DNA from: Neoscytalidium dimidiatum
Lineage: Eukaryota > Ascomycota > Dothideomycetes > Botryosphaeriales > Botryosphaeriaceae
Reading direction: 5' to 3'
NCBI GenBank assembly: GCA_037367355.1
Contig: CM074702.1
Span: 124,001-188,000 of the forward strand
Length of the DNA: 64,000 nt
Position numbers and translations under genes: made by a program. Of this stretch, positions 22,601 to 34,056 are shown piece after piece. A model generated the notes under the pieces. The model was not told the DNA's origin, ran no database searches, and saw nothing but the letters and a program-made list of their open reading frames with translations. The first letter of the stretch is position 1, and every line of letters begins with the position of its first letter.

Positions 22601-24591
22601 TTATCTTCCTGGCTCCCGTTCTCCTTGCGACTCTGTTACATCCATTTCCGTGTCCGCTTGAGTTGGAGACAGATCGAGGTATTGCCATCCCTTGCTATCT
22701 GCTTCTTCCGGCAAATTTTCCCCACTCCCTGCCCTTATCATATCTCTAAGTCTATTTATAGATGCCGAATTCATTTGTCTATGCTCGCTCGTTCGCACCT
22801 GCGTGCTTGCAATTGAAGCTCTCGAAGACGGCGATTTTCTTAATAGACGGGCCGGCGACGAAGATCGATTACCCTCTACCCTACCGTCTCTACTCACGAT
22901 ATCTGCTTCTCTCTCCATAGTGCCATCGCAGGTGAGAGAGCTCGCCCGATTTATTGGTGATCTAATGGCACTTTGGGGATCAACAGCGCTTATTGCATTC
23001 TCAGTGCTTTCACCGCTTGTAGGTACTTCTCCACCAACTCGCAAGCGAGTGAACCTCAACGGATCTGACTGTGTGCTCTCAGTACTAGCACTAGGCCGTA
23101 CGGTCTTAACGATTCCCTGTATCATCGTCTCTTTGACTAGTTAGGCTCCGGCTCGATAAATTACGATTACTCACTCACCTGTGCGATCATATTATTATCC
23201 AAACCCCATTCCTGTATCTCTCCAATACTAGTTTCGCCCGCTTTTTGAACATCCCTAACACATACTTCCCTTTCCTCGCGAATTTTATCCAACGCATTGT
23301 CTTTTTCCTCGTCGATCACCATCTCTATCTGCTGCTGTGCTTCGTAAATAAGATCATCATATGTACCATCGTCGTCCATAACCTGTCTTATAACGGCTGG
23401 AAGTTGTTCTTGGATAATAAGCTTTATTAGAGCTGTAAGAGGATGCTGACCGACTTTGTCTTGTTTTGTGCGAGACTGCGAAGGTTCCGTAGCAAAGTCC
23501 TGTCGGATTCCCGATTGAAGTCCCCGGATTTCGTTATACAGTATGTCCTGCATGGTTGTCTTAAGCACAGCAGGTAACATCTCCGAGAGTGCTTTTTCTA
23601 CTATGCTAGGTAATGCATCTTGTACCAAGGTCCGCATAGCCGAATGCAGAAGGTCTACGTCTACGTGGGAAAGGTTATAGGGAAGTGGGCTGAGAGCGTA
23701 TGCCGAGAAGTCTGTATCCGTGTCCGTGTTGCAGATGCAGGCATCTGACTTGGGTTCTTTAGGTTTAGAGAAGTCGATCTCTTGTCTCTTAGGTGTGAGG
23801 GTTGGGGAGACTGTAAAAGTGTAGATTCTCGTTCTTAGTCCAAGGGCCACATTTGAGAGAATGTGGAAATATTAGGAGACGCGCTTAGCATGATTCTTAC
23901 CTTCTCGAGGGCGCTTTTTGGTCGTCCGCTCCACCTGCTCCGAATAGGCGGGAGGATTATCAAAAATGGTGAACACTTCCCAGGTAGCTTCACGAGCGCC
24001 GGTCCCGTAGTATATCCGCTGGAGATTCATAGGCATAGATGTGAGAGCCCCGTCCTGATGTGCCAATGAAATGAATTCTCGTAGCTCTTCCTTTTGTAAG
24101 TCGCTTACACGATCCGCTGGAACGTAAATCAAGAGTCTGGTAGCCTGGCACAGACGTTGGAAAGTCATAATAGTCCCGCGATGATCATGTTTTGGTGTGA
24201 GGTCAGTGGCAGCCATTGGCACGACCACGCGGCCGTGAGCACTCATATCCAGGGTTAGGGTGAGGAACTGGCTGGTTGAGCGTATCGGGTTGTTCTGGGC
24301 AAAATGATCGTGAATGGCAGACGGAATGTCCTTTATCCCGCTATAATCAAGGCACAGTCGGTCAAGGTTCTCAGGTGGCAACTGTAAAAAGGCCGGTTGC
24401 TCACTGTCAAAACCTTCAAAGTGAACAAGCTGTCGCAGAACAATGTTACCCAGGCAAGGTTCTTTGGTCCGGTCTAACCCAAGAGACAGACTACACTGAG
24501 ACCAGATCCCGCTGGTATCGTGCTCTTGAACGACGACTGAACGATGGCTGAATATCGAGGCTGATGGAGGTACCCGTCGCCTGGATGTCAT
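22601..24591 (-). CDS. 612-aa protein of unknown function
   Basis: Three exons, 24591-23901, 23810-23179 and 23116-22601, with introns of 90 and 62 nt (GTAAGA...TTACAG and GTGAGT...ATACAG); phases fit and give 612 aa. I do not recognise a catalytic family. Residues ~1-230 form an alpha/beta-looking region ending GAREATWEVFTIFDNPP, followed by a basic TTKKRPRE that could be a nuclear signal. Residues ~270-400 are amphipathic helices with repeated LP(S/A)(I/V) patterns and acidic stretches (VIDEEKDNALDKIREE). Residues ~440-612 are Ser/Arg/Glu-rich and probably disordered. No signal peptide or membrane segment. The setting between pseudogenes and the look of the protein suggest a lineage-specific, perhaps multicopy gene; this is inference. 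Confidence 0.7.
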
Positions 24592-26122
24592 GTCTCAAAT
24601 GATCCTTTCACGAATCAGATAATATTAGCAGCCGTGAATAACAATGGTAGCCCCGCTTTTGCGGTCTTCCCTCCCACCCGGGCTTTGTGTCAAGCAGCCC
24701 TGACTCGATATGATGTTCACAGGGTGGCTGTAATCACCTCAAAGCTCTGCGGAATCTCAGCCCAAATGACTGTCGACCGACAGCTCCCCTACCCCTCCAA
24801 GGAGGCCCTGTGTTACCACAGGGATGGTAGGATGAGAGTAGGTAGGACAGTCTCAGGAAAGACGCGGCGGCTCCGAAGCGACGACGGTGCACCCCTAACG
24901 GTATCCGTATTGGCGGAGACAAAAGCACTGCTGATTCTCAACCTCAGCGCCCATCGGCCGACAACTCTCCTACCCTTCCCCGATAAGGCCTTGTGAGCCC
25001 GCAGCAATGGCAGGATGAAAGTCAGAGGAAGAGGGCCAGGAGAAGCGTGGTAGCTGTTTGTGTGCAGTAGGTGACCCCCAGCCGCATCGACAACGCTCTG
25101 GCCTGCAGAATCCCACCTCGGTATCCATCGGTCAGCGACCAAGCTTATCATCCACCAAAGAAGGCTTGAGATATCTCAGAAGTATAAGCTTATGCCAAGA
25201 ACGACAGGCCGAGGAAGGACGGCGGCTGGAACGCGGTATGTCGATGGGCGTGGGTGGTGGGCATGGGTGGTGGGCGAGATGAAAGCAGCAACTATATAAA
25301 AGTGTCCATTTATATAGGTAAGTAAAACAGCACGTACGGTGATATACTATGTAGGCGGTAGAGATCTGAGGAACGATATCGGGGACGACTCTAGATGGAA
25401 GGCGCAAGAAATCGATGGATGGCGTCGTGGGTGTTGATGAGGGAGGAAAGCTGTTCCCAAGCGGGAGGGGAACGGGGCGGACGTGAACCACGTGACATTT
25501 CAACGCTAGCGGCATCCATAACCGAGCCGCTCCGAAGTGCCAAGCACGTCGTCGCCCGTCGCTCACTCGAACAGAGGACACAGCCATCACGAGAACACAG
25601 ACTTCGAATTTCAGACTCTAAAAATGGTTGGGCTGCAAACATACGTAGTACTTTCCTGGTAATTGTATCCCTTAAGGCTTTTTTTTTTCCTCTTTATTCT
25701 TTGGTATGCATTATGCCAGAGTTGACCGATATGGGCTAGGTGGCGATAGGACATTACGAAGTGACATTATTCTCACTATCGAACCTTCAGGCCGAGCGGT
25801 GCTTGCACCGCCCAGGAATAGGGATTCCGCTGGCGAGCCTCGTTCGTCCGAAGTCCGGTTGCCTTCAGTAAAATTGTCTGGCATTGTAGAGATCCATTCT
25901 CTCTATAGTAGAGATAGGTATTAGTATAGAAAGATGGACACTAACGAAGAGTACGAGTAGATCAACGATACCAGTATAATAGATTATAGAACATTTCCAA
26001 CGTAAGTGAAAAGCCTATAAGCGCGCGAAAGTCGGAGTAGTGCCGCGCGCCAGGGATGACGTGTTCGAAGATCTGGCTCGCCTTCAATCCTTCGCGAACT
26101 GACAAACCCGTTTCACGACAGC
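24592..26122. other. intergenic
   Basis: Upstream region of the 612-aa gene, an imperfect duplication at 24777-25040 (listed separately), short GGGTGGTGGGC repeats near 25250-25275, and AT-moderate DNA down to the transporter 3' end. No gene recognised. Confidence 0.55.
24777..25040. repeat. imperfect tandem duplication, ~181-bp period
   Basis: The segment starting CCGACAGCTCCCCTACCC at 24777 recurs from 24958 as CCGACAACTCTCCTACCC. Similarity continues over about 70 bases (GGCCCTGTG / GGCCTTGTG, then GGTAGGATGA / GGCAGGATGA). The copies are clearly diverged. It lies upstream of the minus-strand 612-aa gene and may be old promoter or repeat DNA. Confidence 0.5.
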
Positions 26123-28039
26123 TCAATGCTTCCCTTCCGCAGCAGAGCTGAACTCCGAAAACTCGAAGCCTCCTCCCGGACCCCGTCGTTCCCCGTTCAA
26201 CTCAGTCTTCCTGAATGCACCCGTCGCCTTCGCCACATCCGCCATCGTGGACTCATCCGCATTCGTGTAATGCGGCACCCACCCGAACGAAGTGGCCGGC
26301 GTGGTTTCCTCTAGCATCTGATCCACCTGCTCGAGCGACAGACCCTTGGTTTCCGGCACCATGAGAAACGCGAAAACGGCGCACAGAGTGCACGTGCTCC
26401 CCCAGATGAAGAAGACTTTGACGCCCAGGTCACCGTACTCCTCATCGATGATGTAGGGCGTGATGAAGGCAAGGAGCTTGAAATCAACATCAGTTGGCGG
26501 GGGTTAAAACGAGGAAGGGGGACTGGACTCTCACCCAGTTCCAGAACCAGTTGGAGGCAGTCGAAAGAGCTACCCCCTTCGCTCTTATGGGGAGCGGGAA
26601 GATTTCGCCGATGACAACCCATGCCGCGGGGCCCCAGCTCGTCGCGAAGAACACGATGTACAGGCAGACAAACGCGATGAGCACGACGTCATCGTCTCCG
26701 GGAGACGTCACGCCAACGCCGGCGATGATGAACTCGCACATAAGCATGCCGATGGCACCGCAGATGAGCATCGTACGGCGGCCAACGTTTTCGATGAGCC
26801 AAAGAGAGAGCGGAGTGGCGGCAACGTTGACGGCGTTGGTGATGATGCTGATGACGAAGGGGGAGTCGATGCCAACCTGCTGGAAGAAGGTCGTGCCGTA
26901 GAACACTGACCATACAGGTTTAGCCAATAACGTACGACGCAAGGAAAATTGGAGGCTTACGAATAAAATTGATGCCGGTCAATTGCTGCCACATCTGCAG
27001 CAGCACTCCGAGCATCACACGGCGGAAATTGCCGCTCGGTCTCCAACCCCCGCGGAAGCAGTCGCCCCAGCTTCCACCGCTCTGCTCCAAGCGGTAGCTG
27101 GCTACCAGCTCCGCGAGCTCCGCCTGGATGTACTCAGAATCCTTCGGCTGGCCGCGCAAGGTGCTTAGCGCCTTGGCCGCATCCTCGATCCTGCCCTCTT
27201 TGACATAGAAGCGAGGGGACTCTGGAAGCAGGAAAAGGCCGGTGCCTAGAACCAGCGCCCACAGGAACTGGATGGCCATGGGGATGCGGTAAGAGCTGGA
27301 GTCCATGCGGTCCGCGGTGCTGTAGTTGACGCAGGCGGCGAGGAGGTACCCAAGTGTGATCGCCCACTGGTACCCGGAAACGATGGCGCCACGGACGGCC
27401 TTTGGTGCGATTTCAGACATGTACCTGAGGCAGGTTGTGAGAAGGAAGAGCTCTGCAACGTGGATGTCAAGAACGGTACTCACAGAATGATCACAGCAGA
27501 CACGAAGCCCACCCCGATGCCAGCAACGAGCCTCCCCGAAACCAGCAGCGCCAGGCCCGCAGACGCAACCTGCATCGCGACGCCGGAACTGAAAACGACA
27601 CAACCCAGGATCACGGTCGACCGCCTCCCCATCCAGTCCCCCAAGACGCCGGCAACGAGCGCACCGCAGAAAGTCCCGGCTGAGAGGATCGACGTGACCA
27701 ACGACTTCTCCCACGTGTGGTACAGGTAGCCCTGGAAAGCGCTCTCATCCGTGGAGCCTGGGTGACCGAATTCGCGCTTGAACCTATTCCGGAAGCTGCT
27801 TAGCAACTACTGTTCCGCATCTAGCCAGTCAGAGCTTTACGGTGGACCTACCATGACATGGCCAAGATGCCTGATATGTAGCCAGAGTCATATCCGAACA
27901 GTATGCCACCAAAAGCCGCGAAGGCGCACAGCATGTACGCTTTAGCGGTCACGGGTGCTTCGATGCGGGCGAGCTGCGCATCTTGTCGGGCGAAGCGAAC
28001 CCGCGAGCTGCGGAAATAGGGTTGACGTGTAGATTTCAT
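26123..28039 (-). CDS. MFS sugar transporter
   Basis: Plasma-membrane hexose-type transporter of the sugar porter family, 562 aa. Five exons: 28039-27852, 27795-27484, 27424-26961, 26905-26535, 26476-26123; introns of 56, 59, 55 and 58 nt, all phases consistent. TM1 carries GGILFGYDSGYISG. GDWMGRRST follows TM2, and SGRLVAGIGVGFVSA is the TM4 region. The half-way loop has PESPRFYVKEGR, TM7 starts QQLTGINFI, and the C-terminal signature is PETKGLSLEQVD. The cytosolic tail is short, so it is a carrier rather than an Rgt2/Snf3-type sensor. The upstream in-frame extension beyond 28039 is unlikely to be coding. Sugar specificity cannot be told. Confidence 0.92.
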
Positions 28040-29344
28040 GGCGTGGGAAAAGGCGTAAGGGTCATGAGTACTAATATCCTTCCAGAAGTCGAGCGGATGT
28101 GATATGCGGCGGCATCTTTGTTTTATGAGCCTGAGCACCGCTCTTTCCAAGCAATTGGGAGACGCGCATAAGTTCGGGCGAGTGCGGAGTAACCTTCTTA
28201 GCCTGCACTCATTGTTGTAAGGTTGTCGAGCTGCTATTATGACTTCGTTCATCTGATCAGGCTTTGCCCAGATGTCAGATAGGCCCCGCAGAATAGAGTT
28301 CCTCCGGTCGGAATCATATCCGATATGTATCAGAGGTTATATGCAGCTCCGACAGCGTGGGCTAGCATGTGGCCTTGGGTTATGTTAGTCCTTCAGGCTG
28401 TGACCGGTGCCGGGAGAGGCGTCGACGGGCCGTGTGGCGCATCCGTCAGGTCGATCACGCGAGGCCAGCGGCCCCTGTTCCGTATCGTATCCGGTTGCGT
28501 TTTCGGGACAGGACTGTTCTGGAAGCTGCATAGGATTGAAGTTGGCGACGGGCCGGACAGCGGAAGCTTTACAAACCGTCACCAACCCCGGCTCGGAAGC
28601 CTTAAATCATGCAATTAAGAGAACTTGGCAATCAACGGTAAAACTATCGCAAGACGACAAACCTACTAGAGATGGTATTGTCTGTCAGACTAGTTCAGGC
28701 AAAAAAGCAAGAGGTGGGAGCAGTGCAGACGGAGTTGGGAACGGAGAACAGCCCAATAAAAGCTGGATCCGAGAGCGACGGTACTCGTATTTCCAGGCAT
28801 TCGGGTAAATAAGCTTCCGAAAGTCAAATTGCACTGCTTATGTGAGGCTGCGGCTGAATGGAATATGCTCTTTGAATGGTTGCTTTAAAGAAATGGTCGA
28901 TGCTTAAGCTCGCTGGGGACTCAGATCGTCGTGCTGTTAACTTCCGCTCCTTCCGGAGTACGGGAGCAGTTCGCGTAATGTCGCAATAGGAAAAAAAAAA
29001 AAAAAATGAGAAAAGGCATAAGCACAGCACCTTGTGATGAAAAGAGGTATATAAGCAAATTTTTCAGTAGGGCTGCACAAGTTCCAGATGCTACTAAAAC
29101 AACACCCGTCAGTGTCAAATCTCCAGTATCAGGGAATCAGTGTTGCATAGCACAAGTAGCTTGACCTCGAACAGACAAAACCGCCTTACCATCGCTCCAG
29201 ATCTGCAAAGAAATCTCATGCGCTACTTTGAGTTTTCTATCACCACCGACTTGGAAGCTTAACAGCATCCGAGGAAATTGATTTACCACACTCGCCAACG
29301 CCTCGATCCTTTCTTCTTCCCAACCACACGCTCAGTCCCCTCAT
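28040..29344. other. intergenic
   Basis: Promoter region of the sugar transporter and 3' flank of the P450. An A tract near 28990-29006 is the only low-complexity feature. No gene supported. Confidence 0.6.
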
Positions 29345-31087
29345 TCAATCCCCCGAACCCTTCTCCCTCTCATTTCTCTCAATCGCCTCCTTCAATCTCG
29401 CCGCATCCCTCGGCTTGAACACAACCTTGTAATGCCGACTCATCGTGACCAAGCTAGTCGGGTCCGCGCTGCCGGTCACGGGATGGATATCGACGTCCTT
29501 GGCCCAGGGGACGGGGTGGCCGTGGGGATCGAGCACGACCTGGTCGGTGCTCTTCTCGGAGGTGGGCTGGGCGAGGATCTCGAAGGAGTTGAGGGTGCGC
29601 AGGAAGACGAGGTAGAGCTCGCGGTTGGCCAGCAGCGAGCCCGCGCACATGCGGTAGCCCAGGCCGTACGTGAAGAGCGGCGCGTCGGGCTGCTCGAGCC
29701 AGCGCTCCGGCCGGAAGGTGAAGGGATCGTGCCAGACGTCCGGGTCTGGTTCGAATATTCGCGTCAGTCTTCGATCTAGCTTGACTGGGGAAGGGATAGG
29801 GATGGGGGCGGTGGGGTTGCTTGAGTGTGGTGACTTACCCATATTGCACGCCCATGCGTTTAGGAAGATGGTCGTGCCGGCCGGGATCAGCTTGCCCTCG
29901 TAGTACACGTCCTTAACGGTAGCACGCGGCAGGGCCAGGCGCAGCACGGTGAAGTAGCGCAGGCATTCGCGTACCAAGGCGGCAATGTACTCGACTTTGC
30001 CTTCGTCCTGGGGGTCTCCAAGGGGGTCAGCGTCGGCAGGATATACCTTTCTGATTTCGTTGATCGCCTTCTGCTGGATGTCTGGGCGCTGGGCGAGCAG
30101 ACCGATGCTCCACTGGACAAGGGTAGTGATAGTGTCGAGGCCGCCAGAGAGCATGGTAAGAGAGATGGAGGTGAGTTCTTCTTTGTTAAGCGAGGCCTCT
30201 TTGTCGAGGATAACGTTGGCCTGGATGCACGGCTTGTGCGTGCCCTCGGCCATGCGCTTGTCCAGGTCGTTGTTCAGGCGGTTGAGGTAGACATCGCGGC
30301 GGTCACGCACCTCCTTACTGCGCTTCTTGGCCCAACGGTCGAATGGGTTGAGCCGGAGGATGGGGATGTAGTCCTGTAGGTTGCCTGTTGTGCTGCGGAA
30401 GCGCGAGATGTCCTCTTCGACCTCAGTGATCTCGGCGAACATCGGGTCATCACGAGAGCCCATGCGAGTACCCCAGTTGAGAGTGAGGGAGAGAGACAAG
30501 CTGAGACGCTGGATCATGGGCATGGGATCGACACCTACGGATCCACCAGAGCCATATTCCAAGCCCTCCTTGACGAAGTCACGCGTCTCTCGATCCAGGT
30601 GGTCGATGTAGGTTGCAATACTGGGCTTGTTGAGCGCGGATGCAGCACCCTTGCGACGGCGCTTCAGGCTCTCGTTGAACGGACTTGTGCCAATCGTCGT
30701 ACCGGCCGTGTTACTGACAACCTTGTGGAAAGTGTGGAAGACGGGCCGGCTTGATAGTGCCTGGCTGTTCTTGCCAAACAGATCACGGGCCGCAACAGCG
30801 TTGTTGACAACAACGACCGGAACGTTGCCGAGCTGAATCTGGTAGACTGGGCCGTACTTTTTGCTCCACAGGCGATACTGCTCAGCAGCATTGACTCGAA
30901 TCTGGTGGATGTTTCCGACTATCGGTAGAGTGGGCGGGCCGGAAAAGCCTGGGATGCGGGCGCGTAACCGGACAGACTCGTTGTAGATGACATAGCCTAG
31001 AAGGAGGATGAGGGGCGCAACAAGGGCCGAGCGAACAGGATGTTGTAGCGCCTGTGTCTCGACGAAGTTGATGACGTCGGCGATCAT
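29345..31087 (-). CDS. cytochrome P450, CYP504-like
   Basis: Microsomal P450 of 549 aa, resembling phenylacetate 2-hydroxylases (CYP504, PhacA type) that feed phenylacetate to the homogentisate pathway. Two exons, 31087-29839 and 29745-29345, with a 93-nt intron (GTAAGTC...ACCAG); splicing gives NMDPDVWHDPFTFRPERW, whereas reading through inserts an unrelated Ser/Pro stretch. Start at 31087 (MIADVINF) leaves a membrane anchor at residues ~20-40; an in-frame ATG at 31111 would add 8 residues. The proline hinge is PPTLPIVGNIHQI, the I-helix SGGLDTITTLVQW, and the heme loop FTYGLGYRMCAG has Tyr where Phe is usual in FGxGxRxCxG, which I recall as normal in CYP504. No pathway genes sit next to it. 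Confidence 0.88.
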   Translation of the reverse strand: MIADVINFVETQALQHPVRSALVAPLILLLGYVIYNESVRLRARIPGFSGPPTLPIVGNIHQIRVNAAEQYRLWSKKYGPVYQIQLGNVPVVVVNNAVAARDLFGKNSQALSSRPVFHTFHKVVSNTAGTTIGTSPFNESLKRRRKGAASALNKPSIATYIDHLDRETRDFVKEGLEYGSGGSVGVDPMPMIQRLSLSLSLTLNWGTRMGSRDDPMFAEITEVEEDISRFRSTTGNLQDYIPILRLNPFDRWAKKRSKEVRDRRDVYLNRLNNDLDKRMAEGTHKPCIQANVILDKEASLNKEELTSISLTMLSGGLDTITTLVQWSIGLLAQRPDIQQKAINEIRKVYPADADPLGDPQDEGKVEYIAALVRECLRYFTVLRLALPRATVKDVYYEGKLIPAGTTIFLNAWACNMGKSPHSSNPTAPIPIPSPVKLDRRLTRIFEPDPDVWHDPFTFRPERWLEQPDAPLFTYGLGYRMCAGSLLANRELYLVFLRTLNSFEILAQPTSEKSTDQVVLDPHGHPVPWAKDVDIHPVTGSADPTSLVTMSRHYKVVFKPRDAARLKEAIERNEREKGSGD

Positions 31088-31873
31088 GCTGGGCGGCGGG
31101 TGGAGGCGCAAAACCGGGGCGGCGAATTCTGTCGATGAAAGCTCGACGGGATACTGCCGGAAGGCGTTGTTATAGATACGGAGTGGCCCAGCGGAAACAT
31201 TGCGCCTGTGACGAGGTTAGATGCAGACGTATACAGCCAAACCCGAGGCTGGCGATTGGATGCATGCATCCTGCCGTCTCCCCCGCTGATTGGCCTTGCA
31301 TGGTGCGGGGAACAGAGGCGCGGAAACTCGCCGCCCAGCTGGCGGAATTGGCGCGGTACGAGGGCCCTCTCGGCAATGCCGACCTCAGCCAGCCGAGCCA
31401 AACAAGTGCAAATGCCGGGAAGTTTGTATACTACAGCGTAATGAATTCAGCAAGCAACAGCGACATGGGTCCTTGTTCTCTACATATAGCTTTGACGGTT
31501 CTCGAAGGTTGGTTGGCATTGCAATGAAGATACCGGGTGCGCTCAGTGATGGGAGTGATAGCATGGATGGAGGCGACTCGTATAGCCAAATCGAATCAAG
31601 GTATGCTGATTAGTCCTGCGGGGGTCCAAAGTCATCAGACAGCTGAGTGGACCCAATTTTGAAGGCTTCATGGGAGGAGGGTTTCGAACGCGCTGAGGTC
31701 TTAAAAAGGGATACTGTATAATATCGAATATTTAATTTTCTCATTCATTCCATTAGTATGTACAGCACGGGGGGTATCTCAAGGGGATGAAAAGGTTTGA
31801 AATCCATAAACACACACCGGCACCTTCGTCATTCCCATAGACCGACCCTGTAGAGCTCCGAAAGACACCATGA
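31088..31873. other. intergenic
   Basis: Promoter of the P450 and 3' flank of ESA1. No gene or repeat recognised. Confidence 0.6.
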
Positions 31874-33664
31874 TTACCAGTTCCACGTCCTTGAAGATGC
31901 CGTAAAGACAGGTGGCTTCCACTGCAGCTTCTCTGGATCGATACCACGCTTGCCTTTGATCTTTTCCTTTTCCTTCTGCCGATTGCGTTGCTCGACAACG
32001 GCATCGGTAAGGACAATGACGTGCTGGTTTTTCTGTACCATCGTTAGATTTTGCATGCCCGACAGCTAATTGTGTGCTTACCGAGTAACGCAGCATATTC
32101 AAGTTCTGCAAAGTATGCAGAACATCGTTGGTTGTCATAGCAGTCATTGCTCCAAGCTCTTCAACATTGGCATCACTCCGGCCGTCCATAAGCAGGTCGA
32201 CAATAGTCTCCTGCCAGTAAGCGCGGTATCCCAGTAGACCCAGATCGGACAACGGCTTTTCAGGGCTTCCCAACTTGCCCTCACGCTTCGATAGCTCGTA
32301 CGAGAAGGCGATGAGGAGCTTCCCGAACCCTTTACGCTGATATTGCGGCAGCGTCAGGATACATGCAACATTGTATCCTTCGGCACTCTCCTTCTCTTTC
32401 GAGAAATAACCGACCAGATGGCAGCCGTGTTCGTCACGAGTGCACATGCAGTAGAAGAGGAAAGGGTCGACATCGTAGTAGAGCGTCTTGTGGTCGAGGA
32501 AGAGTTTGGAGAGCAGGCACAGATTGCGGCACCACGTACGCTGTCTCCTGCCGTCGATCTCGAAGAAACTGACATAGTCGTCGCGATAGATCTCGTTGCC
32601 AGGGGGATGATAAAGCTCACACTTCGTGCGGTGACGCTCAAACTGCTTCTGATCGGCAAAATAGCCCAGACAGAATTCGCAGATATAGACCATGTCGCAC
32701 TCGGTGAACTCGATCGGATATGGCGAGAAGTACCAGGGCTCGACCTCGTACTGGCCCATCTGAATGCGCTCCAAGTTACGGACTCGCGAGATTTCGGTTT
32801 GATTCTGCGTCATAGAACCCGACGTTCGCAACTTCTCAATCTCGTCTTCGCGGGAAAAGACCTCATTGGGGACGGCCTTCGCAGCGGCAGCTGCGTCCTG
32901 AACGTCAACAAGATCCATCTCGTCATCATCGGGTCGAGGGGTCTCGCCTTCGGCGAGCTCAGTTGATATAATGACAGCGGAATCCTTGTTCTCCTTGCCT
33001 CCAGCAGTGGAGGGCTGCGGACGCTTGCCGGGAATGTTGGCAGAAGTCGGCTCTGGGCCGGGAGTGGAAGATATTTCGCGATCTAGCTTGGAGCGCTGAC
33101 GCTTGTTGTTCTTCGACGATTTCTGGGAATCATTTTTGGACGTCTGGTTTTTACTCGCAGACGACTTCTTCTTGTCAGGCTTCTCGGGGGCTGGCCACTC
33201 GACCTCGCGGGAGAGGTCAAGACGTTCAGCAGCCACCCACTCATCCAGACGCTTGTTAAACTCTTCGTAGTGAACATAGAAGCGCGGTTGTCCTTGGCGT
33301 TGTTGGATGGAAAGAATTTCGGCTTTGCGTTTTTCTCCGTCCTTTGATCGTTAGAAACTACGCCGCCGGGAAACTGAAATAAGAAAAGAGAACACGAAGA
33401 GGGCTAACAGCTTGACTGATCCAAAAAGAAAATCAGAGATGGCATGGGAGAAAACGTGAAAAGTGGTTGGTAGAAGTGGTGGCAGCATACCTTTTCGACA
33501 AAGGCCTTCACGCCAACCCTGCTCTGACGTCAGTGCACTGCGGGCGGGCAAGCTGGTCGGTCGCAGGCGGCGACGACTCACCGGAGCTGGTTAAGGGTGG
33601 CATAGCCGCGCTCAACGGCCTCGGGGGTGCCGGTGGGCTCGTGCGACATGTCGCGGGGTGCCAT
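31874..33664 (-). CDS. ESA1: MYST histone acetyltransferase ESA1
   Basis: Catalytic subunit of the NuA4 complex, acetylating histone H4 and H2A in the nucleus; essential in yeast. Four exons: 33664-33582, 33518-33491, 33341-32082, 32032-31874; introns of 63, 149 and 49 nt; 509 aa, the normal size. The N-terminal chromo-barrel reads [10 protein letters not shown] and then [16 protein letters not shown] across the first splices. A basic low-complexity linker follows. The MYST domain has a C2HC zinc finger (Cys258, Cys261, His274, Cys278), the autoacetylated Lys322 in LDHKTLYYD, acetyl-CoA loop [12 protein letters not shown] and catalytic Glu398 in [10 protein letters not shown]. The last exon restores the conserved end [16 protein letters not shown] second in-frame Met lies 15 nt downstream of the chosen start. 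Head to head with REX4. Confidence 0.95.
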
Positions 33665-34056
33665 ATGAGGGTGCAAAGCTCTTGCTCTCGAGCTGAGGAT
33701 TATGGCGCTGGAAAGGCGATGATGCAGTCGCTCGAGGTCGCGAAGCTGGTGATGAAACGCGACCGTGAAAGCGCGACCGTGGAGCGCCAGACGGACAAAC
33801 CGGGTGGCGATCGCCGCGTCGGCGCGCGGAATCTCTGGCAGGCTGCAAGGCGGAAGCTCCCCTGCACGTGATTGCAAATGTCGTCGCCGCTCGAAAAGTT
33901 TCAGAGCCGCATCTCCAACACCAACAACACCCTTGCTTTTCGAGTCCTGCTCCCAGCTGCCGCCGCAGCATACATGCCAGTTCGCTTCTCGAGGCGCCAA
34001 TCCCTTCCACCACTTCTGGTGCCCTCCGAGTCCGGCAAAGGCAGCGCCTGCGGACT
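33665..34056. promoter_or_regulatory. bidirectional promoter ESA1 / REX4
   Basis: Only 392 bp separate the start codons of ESA1 (minus) and REX4 (plus), so both promoters must share or abut in this stretch. No TATA box is obvious, as expected for housekeeping genes. The plus-strand frame is open through part of it, but REX4 homology begins at 34057. Confidence 0.6.

Noticed and set aside
29432..29779. Plus-strand 115-aa frame
   Set aside because: Antisense to the P450 and created by its GC-rich codons.
31779..32081. Unspliced read-through end of ESA1
   Set aside because: The conserved C-terminus appears only after removing the 49-nt intron 32033-32081.
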